Assembly: GCF_014897985.1 (NCBI RefSeq)
Contig: NZ_JABUZA010000004.1
Location: 92,637-156,636 of the forward strand
DNA length: 64,000 nt
Direction: 5' to 3'
Source: Halomonas colorata
GTDB lineage: Bacteria > Pseudomonadota > Gammaproteobacteria > Pseudomonadales > Halomonadaceae
Program-made: the position numbers and the translations under genes
In this document: in pieces, positions 17,393 through 28,671 of the stretch
Layout of the letters: each line of letters begins with the position of its first letter
How positions within the stretch are numbered: position 1 is the stretch's first letter
Notes under the pieces: generated by a model
The model's input: the letters and a program-made list of their open reading frames with translations, nothing else
The model's database searches: none
What the model was told of the DNA's origin: nothing

Positions 17393-19375
17393 ATGAGTAA
17401 GTTTTCCCATCTATCATTAACACAAAAATTGCTGAGTGCAGTCGCTCTTCCTTTACTGATTGTTGCCGTCATTCTCGGCGTTATTGTCAATCAGCAGCTC
17501 AACCAAGCTATCCCTGACCTGATCGACAATGCCGGTACACGGCAAGTTGAGGCACGCGCCGACGAGATAGGCCGCTGGATCAACGGTTACCGTAACTGGA
17601 ATGCGGTGCTGGCCAAGGATGAGCGTCTCGCCGAAAACGTTCCTGTCGCCTCACACCTTGATTGGCTCGCCAAACGCTACCCGCCGGGCGGCACCATCGA
17701 GTCGCTTTTTTTCTCTAATGCCTCGGGCGACACGATAACCCATGCTGGCGTGCCGCTAGACATCTCGGAACGTTCCTACTTCAAGACACTCATTTCTGAA
17801 GGCAGCCAGGATAGCCTGCTTGTCGACCCGGTGATCTCCATGGTCAGCGGACTGCCAACGGCGTTAGTAGTCGATACCGTTTTCGATGAACGCGGCAATC
17901 GCGCAGGGCTACTCGGCATCACCGTGTCCATGGCGGCTGTGTCTGATATCACCTCGGCAATCAATGTCGGCGACGGGAGCTACGGCTGGCTTATTGACAG
18001 CCAGGGTCAGGTCATTGCCCACCCGGTAGAAGAGTATCGCATGTCGCTGAACTATACCGACGCCGACCGCACTCAGGGGTATCAGGGGTTGGATGCGCTG
18101 AGTCAGTCAATTCTCAGCGGCGCCCCCGGTTCCGGTGAAATCACCATGCCCAGTGGCGAACGTACCCGGCTTATGTGGAGTCCTGTGGAAGGTACCTCCT
18201 GGGTTGTCGGCGTGACCGTTCCGATGTCCGCTTTTACCGCCGTAACCAACAGCTTGCTGAAATCCCTGCTGCTGGCGGGCGGGTTGCTGCTGATATTGCT
18301 TCTCGTGGTAGTTGCCTATGCGGCACGCCGCTCGCTTGCGCCAATCAAGCATACGGCTAGTGCCATGGCCGATATTGCTCAGGGCAAGGGTGATCTGACT
18401 CGCCGTCTGGAGGTTAAATCACAAGACGAGATCGGTGATCTGGCGCGCGGTTTCAATGCGTTCGTTGAGCGTATGCAGGGCACCCTTCAGGAAGTGCGCC
18501 ATAACGCCCAAACGGTACTCGCTGGTGCCAGCGACATGGCGGATGGCACTCATGAGCTTTCCTCACGTACCGATCAGGCTGCGGCCAACATCCAGGAAAC
18601 CTCCGCCTCTATGGAGGAGATCCACTCAACGGTGGCGCACACGTCGCAAGCGTCTGAGCAGGCCAATGGCCTGGCGATTGAAGCCGCAGGCGCTTCCAAA
18701 CGCGGCACTGAATCCATGACCCAGATGGAAAGCAAGATGGGCGCGATCAGCGAGTCGTCCAACAAGATCAGCGATATTATCGGCCTGATCGACTCCATCG
18801 CCTTCCAAACCAATATCCTGGCGCTTAACGCCTCGGTCGAAGCCGCAAGAGCCGGTGAGCAGGGGCGCGGCTTTGCGGTAGTGGCCAACGAAGTACGTAC
18901 GCTAGCCAGTCGCTCGGCAACTGCTGCTCAAGATATCCGCGCGCTGATCGATGTGTCGGTTAATCATGCCAAGGAAGGCAACCATATCGTTAAATCTGCC
19001 GCCCAGCAGATGCAGGAAATTCATCGCAGCATCACTCAGGTGTCTGACGTGATTGGTGAAATTACCGCTGGCGCCCGCGAGCAAACCGCAGGTATCGAAC
19101 AGGTCAATACCGCCGTTGCGGAAATGGATACCATGACGCAGCAGAATGCTTCCATGGTTAGCCAGAATGCCTCCCTTGCCGCGCAGATGCGTAACAACGC
19201 CGAGCGCCTGGCTCAGTTGATGAGCGAGTTTATTTTGGGCGATTCACAGCCGCTAGCTATCTCCACAAGCGCTACTCCCCCAGCAAGCAGCCCTCGCTTA
19301 CCGGCCGCCTCCCCTGCGCCTTCAACGCTCAAGCCCAGAAAGGCCGTCGCCGAGCCCGAGTGGGAAGCGTTTTAA
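17393..19375 (+). CDS. Methyl-accepting chemotaxis protein with dCache sensor domain
   Basis: Chemoreceptor of 660 residues. TM1 is at about 14-34, followed by a large periplasmic dCache_1-type sensor (about 40-285, with 'ERSYFKTLI' and 'GSYGWLIDSQGQVIAHP'), TM2 at about 290-312, HAMP at about 313-365, and a long coiled-coil signalling domain. The highly conserved hairpin tip 'GRGFAVVANEVRTLA' lies near residue 490. The C-terminus ends EWEAF, resembling the pentapeptide that tethers CheR/CheB. The dCache type and its place beside pxpABC suggest an amino-acid-like ligand such as pyroglutamate; that is inference. TGAGG precedes ATG 17393. Confidence 0.95.
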   Translation: MSKFSHLSLTQKLLSAVALPLLIVAVILGVIVNQQLNQAIPDLIDNAGTRQVEARADEIGRWINGYRNWNAVLAKDERLAENVPVASHLDWLAKRYPPGGTIESLFFSNASGDTITHAGVPLDISERSYFKTLISEGSQDSLLVDPVISMVSGLPTALVVDTVFDERGNRAGLLGITVSMAAVSDITSAINVGDGSYGWLIDSQGQVIAHPVEEYRMSLNYTDADRTQGYQGLDALSQSILSGAPGSGEITMPSGERTRLMWSPVEGTSWVVGVTVPMSAFTAVTNSLLKSLLLAGGLLLILLLVVVAYAARRSLAPIKHTASAMADIAQGKGDLTRRLEVKSQDEIGDLARGFNAFVERMQGTLQEVRHNAQTVLAGASDMADGTHELSSRTDQAAANIQETSASMEEIHSTVAHTSQASEQANGLAIEAAGASKRGTESMTQMESKMGAISESSNKISDIIGLIDSIAFQTNILALNASVEAARAGEQGRGFAVVANEVRTLASRSATAAQDIRALIDVSVNHAKEGNHIVKSAAQQMQEIHRSITQVSDVIGEITAGAREQTAGIEQVNTAVAEMDTMTQQNASMVSQNASLAAQMRNNAERLAQLMSEFILGDSQPLAISTSATPPASSPRLPAASPAPSTLKPRKAVAEPEWEAF

Positions 19376-19398
19376 ACCTTTTCTTCTACCCTAAAAAA

Positions 19399-19420
19399 GC
19401 CCGCATCTTTCGATGCGGGC
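19399..19420 (-). terminator. Terminator shared by MCP and katG (T tract on minus strand)
   Basis: Nine-bp GC stem GCCCGCATC with the loop TTTC. On the minus strand it is followed by six T, making it a good intrinsic terminator for katG transcripts. A second stem, TCACGCGCCC at 19451-19460 with its complement at 19467-19476, lies directly after the katG stop. Confidence 0.8.
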
Positions 19421-19478
19421 AAGACTGGGTACATCAATGGTACTTACTGCTCACGCGCCCTTTCTGGGGCGCGTGACG

Positions 19479-21707
<2,229 letters not shown>

Positions 21708-21773
21708 TCAACATGACGCTTTCAAAACGCTCAAGCGGACGACTCACTGACATGGGACTGTTTTAAAGCACAT

Positions 21774-21785
21774 TAGCTATAGCTA
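21774..21785. promoter_or_regulatory. Palindrome upstream of katG
   Basis: TAGCTATAGCTA is a perfect 12-bp palindrome inside an AT-rich patch 130 bp before the katG start. Its ATAG/CTAT elements recall half-sites of OxyR operators, but the full four-element spacing of an OxyR site is not evident. Confidence 0.3.
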
Positions 21786-21891
21786 CAATTTGCATTTAGC
21801 GACTAACTTGATAGTAATTTTTAATTCACAGGTGAAAAGGCCATTTCCTGGTAACCATGGCAGTGAGCAAGACGCGCCGATTAAACGCAAA

Positions 21892-21913
21892 CAGGGCGCC
21901 CTTGGGCGCCCTG
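21892..21913. terminator. Hairpin after pntB
   Basis: Nine-bp GC stem CAGGGCGCC with the loop CTTG, 30 bp past the pntB stop. On the minus strand it is followed by TTTGCGTTTAA, a weak T-rich tail. Confidence 0.65.
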
Positions 21914-21942
21914 CTCGTTGGCTTACACTACGTTGTGGAACG

Positions 21943-23385
21943 TTAATCGACTAGCGGTAGCAATGCGTTCAGGCTATCGCGAGCATCACCGTAGAACATC
22001 CGGCTGTTCTCCTTGAAGAATAGCGGGTTTTCGATGCCTGAGTAGCCGGTACCCTGCCCGCGCTTGCAGATAAATACCTGCTTGGCCTCCCAGACCTTCA
22101 ATACCGGCATACCGGCAATGGGGCTGTTGGGGTCTTCTTCAGCGGCCGGGTTGACGATATCGTTGGAGCCGATCACGATCACCACGTCGGTGCTGGTGAA
22201 ATCGTCATTGATTTCATCCATCTCCAATACGATGTCGTAAGGCACCTTGGCTTCTGCCAACAGCACGTTCATGTGCCCCGGCAGGCGCCCCGCCACCGGG
22301 TGGATACCAAAGCGTACGTTCTTGCCCGCCGCACGCAGCTTGCGTACCAGATCGCTGACCGCACTCTGCGCTTGCGCCACGGCCATACCGTAACCCGGCA
22401 CAATCACCACGCTATCGGCATCGTTCAGGGCACTGGCCACACCGCCGGCATCAATCGCCACTTGCTCGCCTTCGATTTCCGCCGCTGGCCCCGTGCTTCC
22501 ACCAAAGCCACCCAGGATCACGTTAACGAAGTTGCGGTTCATCGCCTTGCACATGATGTAGGAAAGAATGGCCCCGGAGGAGCCCACCAGCGCACCCGTC
22601 ACGATCAACAGGTCGTTTCCGAGTGTAAAACCGATAGCCGCCGCCGCCCAGCCGGAGTAGCTGTTGAGCATCGAGACCACGACCGGCATATCAGCACCGC
22701 CAATCCCCATGATCAGGTGATAGCCGATGAAGAAAGCCAGTGCAGCCAGCACAATCAACGTCCAGAAGCCTGCGCCGTTGAGATAAAGCACCGCCAACAG
22801 CAGTGAAAGCACTGCAGCACCAGCATTGAGTAAATGCCCACCAGGCAGCTGGCGCGGTTTGCCGTCGACTTTACCCGCCAGCTTGCCAAAGGCAATCACC
22901 GAGCCTGTAAAGGTGACCGCGCCGATAAAGATGCCCAGCACCACCTCAATCTGCAAAAACGTTAGCTCATCCGGCGCCTTGGTGGCCACCAGCGCGGCAA
23001 ACGCCGAAAACTCTTGCATCACGCCGTCGGCAGCGCGCGCGGCCAGCACCCGGCGGCGCTCCAGATCCGCACTCCAGGCTACAAATACCGCCGCCAAACC
23101 CACAAAGCTATGCAGGGCGGCCACCAGCTGGGGCATTTCGGTCATTTCGACCTTGCCCGCCATATAGGTACCGATACCTGCGCCGATAATCATCATCGGG
23201 ATCAGCCACCAATAGCCGCCAATGCCCGGCCCTAAGGCGGTGAAAAATACCGCGACGGCCATGCCCACAATGCCGTACCACACGGCGCGCTTGGCTTTTT
23301 CCTGATTACTAAGCCCGCCCAGCGATAAAATAAACAAAACGCTTGCCGCAATCGCCGCGGCAGATACGAATCCTTGACCTAACAT
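21943..23385 (-). CDS. pntB: NAD(P) transhydrogenase subunit beta
   Basis: PntB, 480 residues: nine membrane helices in the first 270 residues, then the NADP(H)-binding domain III. The latter has '[14 protein letters not shown]' (GxGxxA fingerprint, about residues 325-338), '[20 protein letters not shown]' and 'SNDIVNPAA'. With PntA it uses the proton gradient to reduce NADP+ with NADH. It lies 16 bp after pntA with a GGAG site. Confidence 0.97.
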   Translation of the reverse strand: MLGQGFVSAAAIAASVLFILSLGGLSNQEKAKRAVWYGIVGMAVAVFFTALGPGIGGYWWLIPMMIIGAGIGTYMAGKVEMTEMPQLVAALHSFVGLAAVFVAWSADLERRRVLAARAADGVMQEFSAFAALVATKAPDELTFLQIEVVLGIFIGAVTFTGSVIAFGKLAGKVDGKPRQLPGGHLLNAGAAVLSLLLAVLYLNGAGFWTLIVLAALAFFIGYHLIMGIGGADMPVVVSMLNSYSGWAAAAIGFTLGNDLLIVTGALVGSSGAILSYIMCKAMNRNFVNVILGGFGGSTGPAAEIEGEQVAIDAGGVASALNDADSVVIVPGYGMAVAQAQSAVSDLVRKLRAAGKNVRFGIHPVAGRLPGHMNVLLAEAKVPYDIVLEMDEINDDFTSTDVVIVIGSNDIVNPAAEEDPNSPIAGMPVLKVWEAKQVFICKRGQGTGYSGIENPLFFKENSRMFYGDARDSLNALLPLVD

Positions 23386-23401
23386 ATCGTTTCTCCGCCG
23401 C

Positions 23402-24982
23402 TCAGGATTTTTGGAACATGGCTAGCATCCGGCGTGTCACCAGGAAGCCACCCACAATATTGATTGTTGCGATGAGTACCGAAATAGCCGCCAGTACGCT
23501 AACCACCGCGCTGCCTGAGCCAATCTGTAAAATCGCCCCCAAAATAATGATGCCGGAGATCGCATTGGTCACCGCCATCAGCGGCGTATGCAGCGAGTGG
23601 CTGACTTTCCAGATCACCTGGAAGCCGATAAAGCACGCCAACACGAAGACAATAAAGTGCTGCATAAAAGACGCGGGCGCGACTTGACCGAGCAGCAGCA
23701 TCAATGCACCGCCGATCGCCAATATGCCGACCTGGCGCTTGGTCTGGGCCTTGAACGCAGCGGCCTCGGTGGTTTTTTTCTCTTCGGGCGTCGGCTCTTT
23801 TTCTTTCTTCTTCGGTTTGGCCGCGGCAATCGCTTTTACTTTGGGCGGGGGCGGCGGAAAGGTCACTTCGTTCTGGTGAGTTACCGTCGCGCCACGAATC
23901 ACGTCATCGTCCATGTTGTGATTGATTACGCCATCTTTCTCAGGCGTTAAATCGGTCAGCATATGGCGAATATTAGTGGCATACAGCAAAGATGACTGCG
24001 TCGCCATGCGCGAGGGGAAGTCGGTATAGCCGACCACAATCACGCCGTTATCGGAGACGACGCGCTCATCGGGCTGGGTTAAATCGCAGTTACCGCCTTT
24101 TTCAGCGGCAAGATCGATAATCACCGAGCCGGGCTTCATGGCCGCAACCATATCCTCAAGCCACAGCTTGGGCGCCGGGCGTCCGGGGATCAGGGCGGTA
24201 GTGATGACAATGTCCACGTCGGGCGCCTGTTCGCGGAAACAAGCCAGCTGTTTTTCGCGAAACTCAGGGCTTGAAGGCGAGGCATAACCGCCGCTTTCCG
24301 AACCATCCTGGCTGTCTTCGCTGTCTGCAAAATCCAGGAACAAGAACTCAGCACCCATCGACTCGATCTGCTCGGAGACTTCGGGGCGTACATCAAAGGC
24401 ACGCACCACGGCACCCAGGCTGGTGGCGGTACCAATGGCCGCAAGCCCGGCCACGCCTGCGCCAATCACCAGCACTTTAGCCGGCGGCACTTTACCCGCA
24501 GCGGTTACCTGCCCGGTAAAGAAGCGGCCAAAGTTATTACCCGCCTCGATCACCGCACGGTAACCAGCGATATTGGCCATGGAAGACAGCGCGTCCATCT
24601 TCTGGGCCCGGGAGATACGCGGCACCATGTCCATGGCGATCACGCTGGCGCCCTGTGCTTTGCATTTCTCCAGCAGGGCTTCATTTTGCGCGGGCCAGAA
24701 AAACGCAATCAGCGTTTGGCCTTCGCGCAGTCGCGCAGCCTCGCTATCAGAGGGCTCACGGACCTTAATGACCACCTCAGCGTCCTGCCAAAGAGCGTCC
24801 GCGCTATCCACCACGGTCACGCCAGCATCACGGTAAGTATCGTCGTTAAAACCCGCTGCTAGTCCTGCGCCTGTTTCGATCAGGCACTCATGGCCCAGCT
24901 TTTGGATCTGCTTGGCACTTTCCGGGGTAAGCGCCACACGCGCTTCGCCCCGGCTCGTTTCCTTAGGTGCGCCTATTCTCAC
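23402..24982 (-). CDS. pntA: NAD(P) transhydrogenase subunit alpha
   Basis: PntA, 526 residues, single-chain form. The NAD-binding domain I spans about residues 1-380 ('[19 protein letters not shown]', '[22 protein letters not shown]'), a lysine/proline-rich linker covers about 375-405, and four membrane helices follow. GTG start at 24982, preceded by GGGAG. First gene of the pntAB operon; the 210 bp upstream, to the DUF2798 gene, holds its promoter but no site I can identify. Confidence 0.97.
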   Translation of the reverse strand: MRIGAPKETSRGEARVALTPESAKQIQKLGHECLIETGAGLAAGFNDDTYRDAGVTVVDSADALWQDAEVVIKVREPSDSEAARLREGQTLIAFFWPAQNEALLEKCKAQGASVIAMDMVPRISRAQKMDALSSMANIAGYRAVIEAGNNFGRFFTGQVTAAGKVPPAKVLVIGAGVAGLAAIGTATSLGAVVRAFDVRPEVSEQIESMGAEFLFLDFADSEDSQDGSESGGYASPSSPEFREKQLACFREQAPDVDIVITTALIPGRPAPKLWLEDMVAAMKPGSVIIDLAAEKGGNCDLTQPDERVVSDNGVIVVGYTDFPSRMATQSSLLYATNIRHMLTDLTPEKDGVINHNMDDDVIRGATVTHQNEVTFPPPPPKVKAIAAAKPKKKEKEPTPEEKKTTEAAAFKAQTKRQVGILAIGGALMLLLGQVAPASFMQHFIVFVLACFIGFQVIWKVSHSLHTPLMAVTNAISGIIILGAILQIGSGSAVVSVLAAISVLIATINIVGGFLVTRRMLAMFQKS

Positions 24983-25192
24983 ACGGGTACTCCCTACTGT
25001 TTAAAAAGTGGGCTATTGGCTTTAGTTGTTGGCGGCTGATCTCGGTGCCCCGCCCTCACTCAAACGTTATAGATTCTCACGCAGCCTTGGATAAAAGCTA
25101 TTCAACCTTTGATGCAGGTAGGTCATGAGCTTTCTCAATACGTCATTACAGGGAAGCACCAGTATGAGCAAAAAGTACCCTGGATAATTATC

Positions 25193-25465
25193 TCAATGCG
25201 ACCTAATGGTTAGCTGAACAAGGCGAGCCACTAGTGGGCGCACCATCAAAATACAAATAAAGGCACTGGGCATGGCCACGCGGTAGGCGTGCCACACCTG
25301 ACTGAAATAATCGTCACTCATCCCCGCATTAACCGCGGTAATAATTAGCGTCATTAAAAACGCCATCACCGTCGACATATATAAAGCAAAGACGACCGGC
25401 GTAAAACGAGGATGCAGCTTGCGCGCGGCCAGAATACGCTGTTCGGGGAACTGTCGTTGTGTCAT
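25193..25465 (-). CDS. DUF2798 small membrane protein
   Basis: Protein of 90 residues with two long hydrophobic helices (about 22-44 and 58-82) in the order typical of DUF2798: 'RKLHPRFTPVVFALYMSTVMAFLMTLIITAVNAG' then 'WHAYRVAMPSAFICILMVRPLVARLV'. Function unknown; these genes often stand beside a divergent LysR gene, as here. Confidence 0.8.
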   Translation of the reverse strand: MTQRQFPEQRILAARKLHPRFTPVVFALYMSTVMAFLMTLIITAVNAGMSDDYFSQVWHAYRVAMPSAFICILMVRPLVARLVQLTIRSH

Positions 25466-25595
25466 TGAAGCCTACCTGTTCGTTGAAAAGCAGGTAGGCA
25501 CTTTACAGCGCTCTTAAGGGAGGCAGAAGCCTATCCCTTATGAACAGAGCAATAAGCTAAACTTACGAATTATTTTTAACAACATGGTTTAACTT

Positions 25596-26548
25596 ATGGT
25601 TGCCCTGCGCGGTATTGAAAGCTTCGTAAAAGCTGTTGAAGCGGGCTCTATTGCTGGTGGCGCCCGCCTGCTGGGGATTTCCCCCGCCGCTGCCAGTCAA
25701 AATATCAGCCGATTAGAAAACCACCTTGGCGTGCGTTTACTCACTCGCACCACGCGCAGCCTGGCGTTAACGGAAAACGGCTCGGCTTATTACGCCAAAG
25801 TGCGCGAACTGGTACAGGAGCTGGAGCTTGCCAGCCAAGCGGTCAATGCGCTCAATTCGGCGCCTAAAGGCCGCTTGCGTATTGCTTCCACCGGCGCATT
25901 TGCCCGGCATATTCTGGCGCCCATGATTCCGGCATTTAACCGGCGCTATCCGGATCTTACGGTTGAACTCAATATCGCGGACAGAAACGTGGACCATATT
26001 GCGGAGTCGGTAGATGCCAGCATTAGAATCCGCCACGCCCTGGAAGATGGGCTGGTTGCGCGCCCGATTGCTCGCGTACCGTCACTGTTTTGCGCAGCCC
26101 CCAGCTATCTAGACGCGCCGGCCACCCGCGTACTTTGGAGCAGCTAAAAGAGCATGACTGCCTGGTGTTCCGCTTTCCGCTGGACGGACGTTATCTCGGC
26201 TGGGGATTTGTGCGTAACGGAATACGCTTTGATGCACCGGTAAACGCGCGCATGATCAGCGATGACATTGATGCACTCGCGCAGATGGCGGTTGAAGGTG
26301 GTGGGATCACTCGATTAGCAGCGTTTATCGCAGAGCCGCTTATTGCGAATGGCAAGCTGGTGGCGCTCTTTACCCAAAAACCGGTGACGTCAGAAACGAT
26401 TACCTCTGCGCTTGAGGCCGACGCGCAGGTTGAGATCGAACCGTTGGAGTTTTATCTCTGCGTGAGGCATCGTCGGGAATTAACCCCCAAAGTTCGCGCA
26501 TTTAGCCAGTTCTTGACGGAAACGCTGCCTGAGCGCTGGCGAGCGTAA
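25596..26548 (+). pseudogene. LysR family regulator split by a frameshift
   Basis: Two overlapping frames together make one LysR regulator. The first runs from 25596 ('MVALRGIESFVKAVEAGSIAGGARLLGISPAAASQNISRLE') and ends shortly after 'CAAPSYLDA'. The second frame resumes at 'GHPRTLEQLKEHDCLVFRFP' and continues to 26548. The break is at about 26115-26120 in the GC run GCGCCGG and is best explained by loss of one base. The helix-turn-helix and half of the effector domain are intact in the first frame (183 residues). It may be a recent inactivation or a sequencing error. It is divergent from the DUF2798 gene it would regulate. Confidence 0.85.
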
Positions 26549-26581
26549 TGCTTGGTAAAATGGCTTTACACATGCTCGTGG

Positions 26582-27232
26582 CTATTGGGCCATCACGCGT
26601 TGCAGCATCCCTTCGGCGTCGCCTTCACTCACGCCAAGCATTAACAAGATCTGACGCTGGGTGGCCATCAATACGTGCTGGCGTTCTTCCTCGCCCGGCA
26701 AGCTCTTGGCAATGGCGACGGCGCCCACCAGTGATGCCAAAATAACCCGCGACTTATCGGCAATAACAGTGCGGTCATTGGCAAAGGGCAGCTGTTTAAG
26801 CTTGCTCAGCGCGAGCAGGCGCGTTTCGAGCATTTTCTTCATGCTTAAATACGAGGCTTCAAACATGGTGCGGATTTCGGCTTTTTCGCTGCCTATCTCG
26901 TTAAACAGCACCGCTTCAGGCCCCGGCTGCTGCTTACGCTCAAGTTCCTGCAGATTCCAGTAGTTGGACACAAGCTCGGTGAGATGCTGCAGGGAGAGCG
27001 GCCCTTTGACCAGCCGTGCTGCGCGACTGCCGTCTAGGGTCTTACGCACAGAGGCATCATAGAGCGCTTCTTTAGAGGCAAAATGGGCATAAAAAGCGCC
27101 GTGGGTCATTTTAGCCAGCGTCATTACCTGACCAATAGACACTTTGTTGAACCCATACCGACTAAACAGCTCTGTCGCTGAAGACAGAATCCGCTCTCGG
27201 GTTTTTGCCTTGTGGCTTTTAGGATAAGGCAT
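26582..27232 (-). CDS. TetR family transcriptional regulator
   Basis: TetR regulator of 216 residues. The N-terminal helix-turn-helix 'RERILSSATELFSRYGFNKVSIGQVMTLAKMTHGAFYAHFASKEALYDA' (residues about 12-60) is canonical. The C-terminal ligand domain resembles TetR_C families that follow a 'GAFYAHF' type HTH. ATG 27232 after GAGG. Divergent from the KAS II gene across 107 bp, so it probably represses it; ligand unknown, with a fatty acyl compound plausible. Confidence 0.92.
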   Translation of the reverse strand: MPYPKSHKAKTRERILSSATELFSRYGFNKVSIGQVMTLAKMTHGAFYAHFASKEALYDASVRKTLDGSRAARLVKGPLSLQHLTELVSNYWNLQELERKQQPGPEAVLFNEIGSEKAEIRTMFEASYLSMKKMLETRLLALSKLKQLPFANDRTVIADKSRVILASLVGAVAIAKSLPGEEERQHVLMATQRQILLMLGVSEGDAEGMLQRVMAQ

Positions 27233-27339
27233 GTTTACCTCGTCATGGCACTGCTAGCTAAATGGTGCCGCTAAATATTATCTTGATCATATAATGCGTA
27301 ATGCTAGCGTTAGCTTATTTAAAGCACTGAGGAGTCGCT

Positions 27340-28605
27340 ATGCATTCACCTATTGTTATCACTGGCATGGGTATGGTCAGCCCCTTAGGGTGCGACGTCA
27401 AGACAACATGGCAGCGCCTGATCGAAGGCCGCTCGGGTATTAGCCAGATCACGCGCTTTGATACCGACGCCATTCCGATCAAAATTGCCGGGGCCGTTGC
27501 ACATTCAACTGATGATCCCGAAGCGGGCCTGCGTCTGGATGATATCGCAGACGTTAAAGAGCGCCGCAAGCTGGATCTGTTCAGCCTTTACGCCATGGCG
27601 GCAGCAAAAGAGGCTCTTGAGCAGGCAGGCTGGCAGCCTACGGCTGAAGCTCAACGACGCGCTACGGCAACCATCATCGGCTCAGGCATTGGCGGCTTCC
27701 CGACGATCACCGAAGCGCAGCAAACGTTACAGCAGAAAGGTTATCGCCGGGTATCACCCTTTACCGTACCGGCGTTTCTGGCCAATATGGCCGCGGGCAA
27801 TCTGTCAATTCGCTACGGCTTTCAGGGCCCACTGGGCTGCCCGGTGACGGCGTGTGCGGCGGGCCTTCAGGCGATTGGCGACGGCATGCGCTTAATTCGT
27901 AGCGGTGAAGCTGACGTTGCCTTGGTGGGCGGCGCCGAGGCGTGTATCGACCCACTGTCTTTAGCAAGCTTTAACGCGCTTAAAGCGCTTTCCACCGAGC
28001 ACGAACGGCCAGAAAGCGCGTCGCGCCCCTTTGACGCGACGCGTAACGGCTTTGTGATGGGCGAAGGTGCGGGCCTACTGGTGATTGAAACACTTGAGCA
28101 TGCACAAGCGCGCGGCGCTACGCCCCTGGCGGTGATCAGCGGCTACGGCACCAGTGCCGACGCCTACCATATTACCGCCGGGCCGGATGATGGTAACGGC
28201 GCCGCTGCGGCGATTCATTCAGCGCTTAAAATGGCCGGGATATCTGCCGAGGAAATCGGCTATATCAATGCCCACGCCACCTCGACTCCGGTAGGCGACC
28301 GGGCAGAAATTGCGGCCCTACGCCGCGTGTTTGGTAGCACTCTAGCGAACATTCCTATCTCTTCCACCAAGTCGGCAACGGGCCACCTGTTGGGCGCCGC
28401 GGGCGGTATCGAGAGTATCTTTTCAGCGCTGGCCGCCACCACCGGCCATCTGCCGCCCACGCTCAACCTGACCCACTGCGATGAAGACATGCAGGATCTG
28501 GACTTTATCCCGCTGACAACGCGCACCCAGCCCACTCAGCATGTGCTGTGCAACGGGTTTGGGTTTGGCGGCGTCAATGCAGCGCTGATTATCAGCCAGC
28601 TATAG
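27340..28605 (+). CDS. fabF: Beta-ketoacyl-ACP synthase II (KAS II, FabF-like), stand-alone copy
   Basis: Condensing enzyme of 421 residues that extends acyl-ACP with malonyl-ACP. The complete Cys-His-His set is visible: C172 in 'PVTACAAGLQ', H312 in 'NAHATSTPVGD' and H349 in 'SSTKSATGHLLGAAGG'. Sequence is FabF/KAS II type throughout ('VITGMGMVSPLG', 'FVMGEGAGLLVIE', 'FGFGGVNAAL'). It is not in a fab cluster: no acpP, fabG or fabD nearby, only a divergent TetR gene. It is therefore likely a second, regulated KAS, for instance for membrane adjustment. GAGGAG precedes the ATG. Confidence 0.93.
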   Translation: MHSPIVITGMGMVSPLGCDVKTTWQRLIEGRSGISQITRFDTDAIPIKIAGAVAHSTDDPEAGLRLDDIADVKERRKLDLFSLYAMAAAKEALEQAGWQPTAEAQRRATATIIGSGIGGFPTITEAQQTLQQKGYRRVSPFTVPAFLANMAAGNLSIRYGFQGPLGCPVTACAAGLQAIGDGMRLIRSGEADVALVGGAEACIDPLSLASFNALKALSTEHERPESASRPFDATRNGFVMGEGAGLLVIETLEHAQARGATPLAVISGYGTSADAYHITAGPDDGNGAAAAIHSALKMAGISAEEIGYINAHATSTPVGDRAEIAALRRVFGSTLANIPISSTKSATGHLLGAAGGIESIFSALAATTGHLPPTLNLTHCDEDMQDLDFIPLTTRTQPTQHVLCNGFGFGGVNAALIISQL

Positions 28606-28671
28606 CGTTGGAAGTCGGTTTTCGGCCGCCGTTAGCGTATCCTCAAGGCCTGTTTTAGGCGGCTGACAACC

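Noticed and set aside
21774..21785. A full OxyR operator upstream of katG
   Set aside because: Only a short TAGCTATAGCTA palindrome is present; the four spaced ATAG/CTAT elements of an OxyR site could not be aligned, so I list it only as a palindrome.
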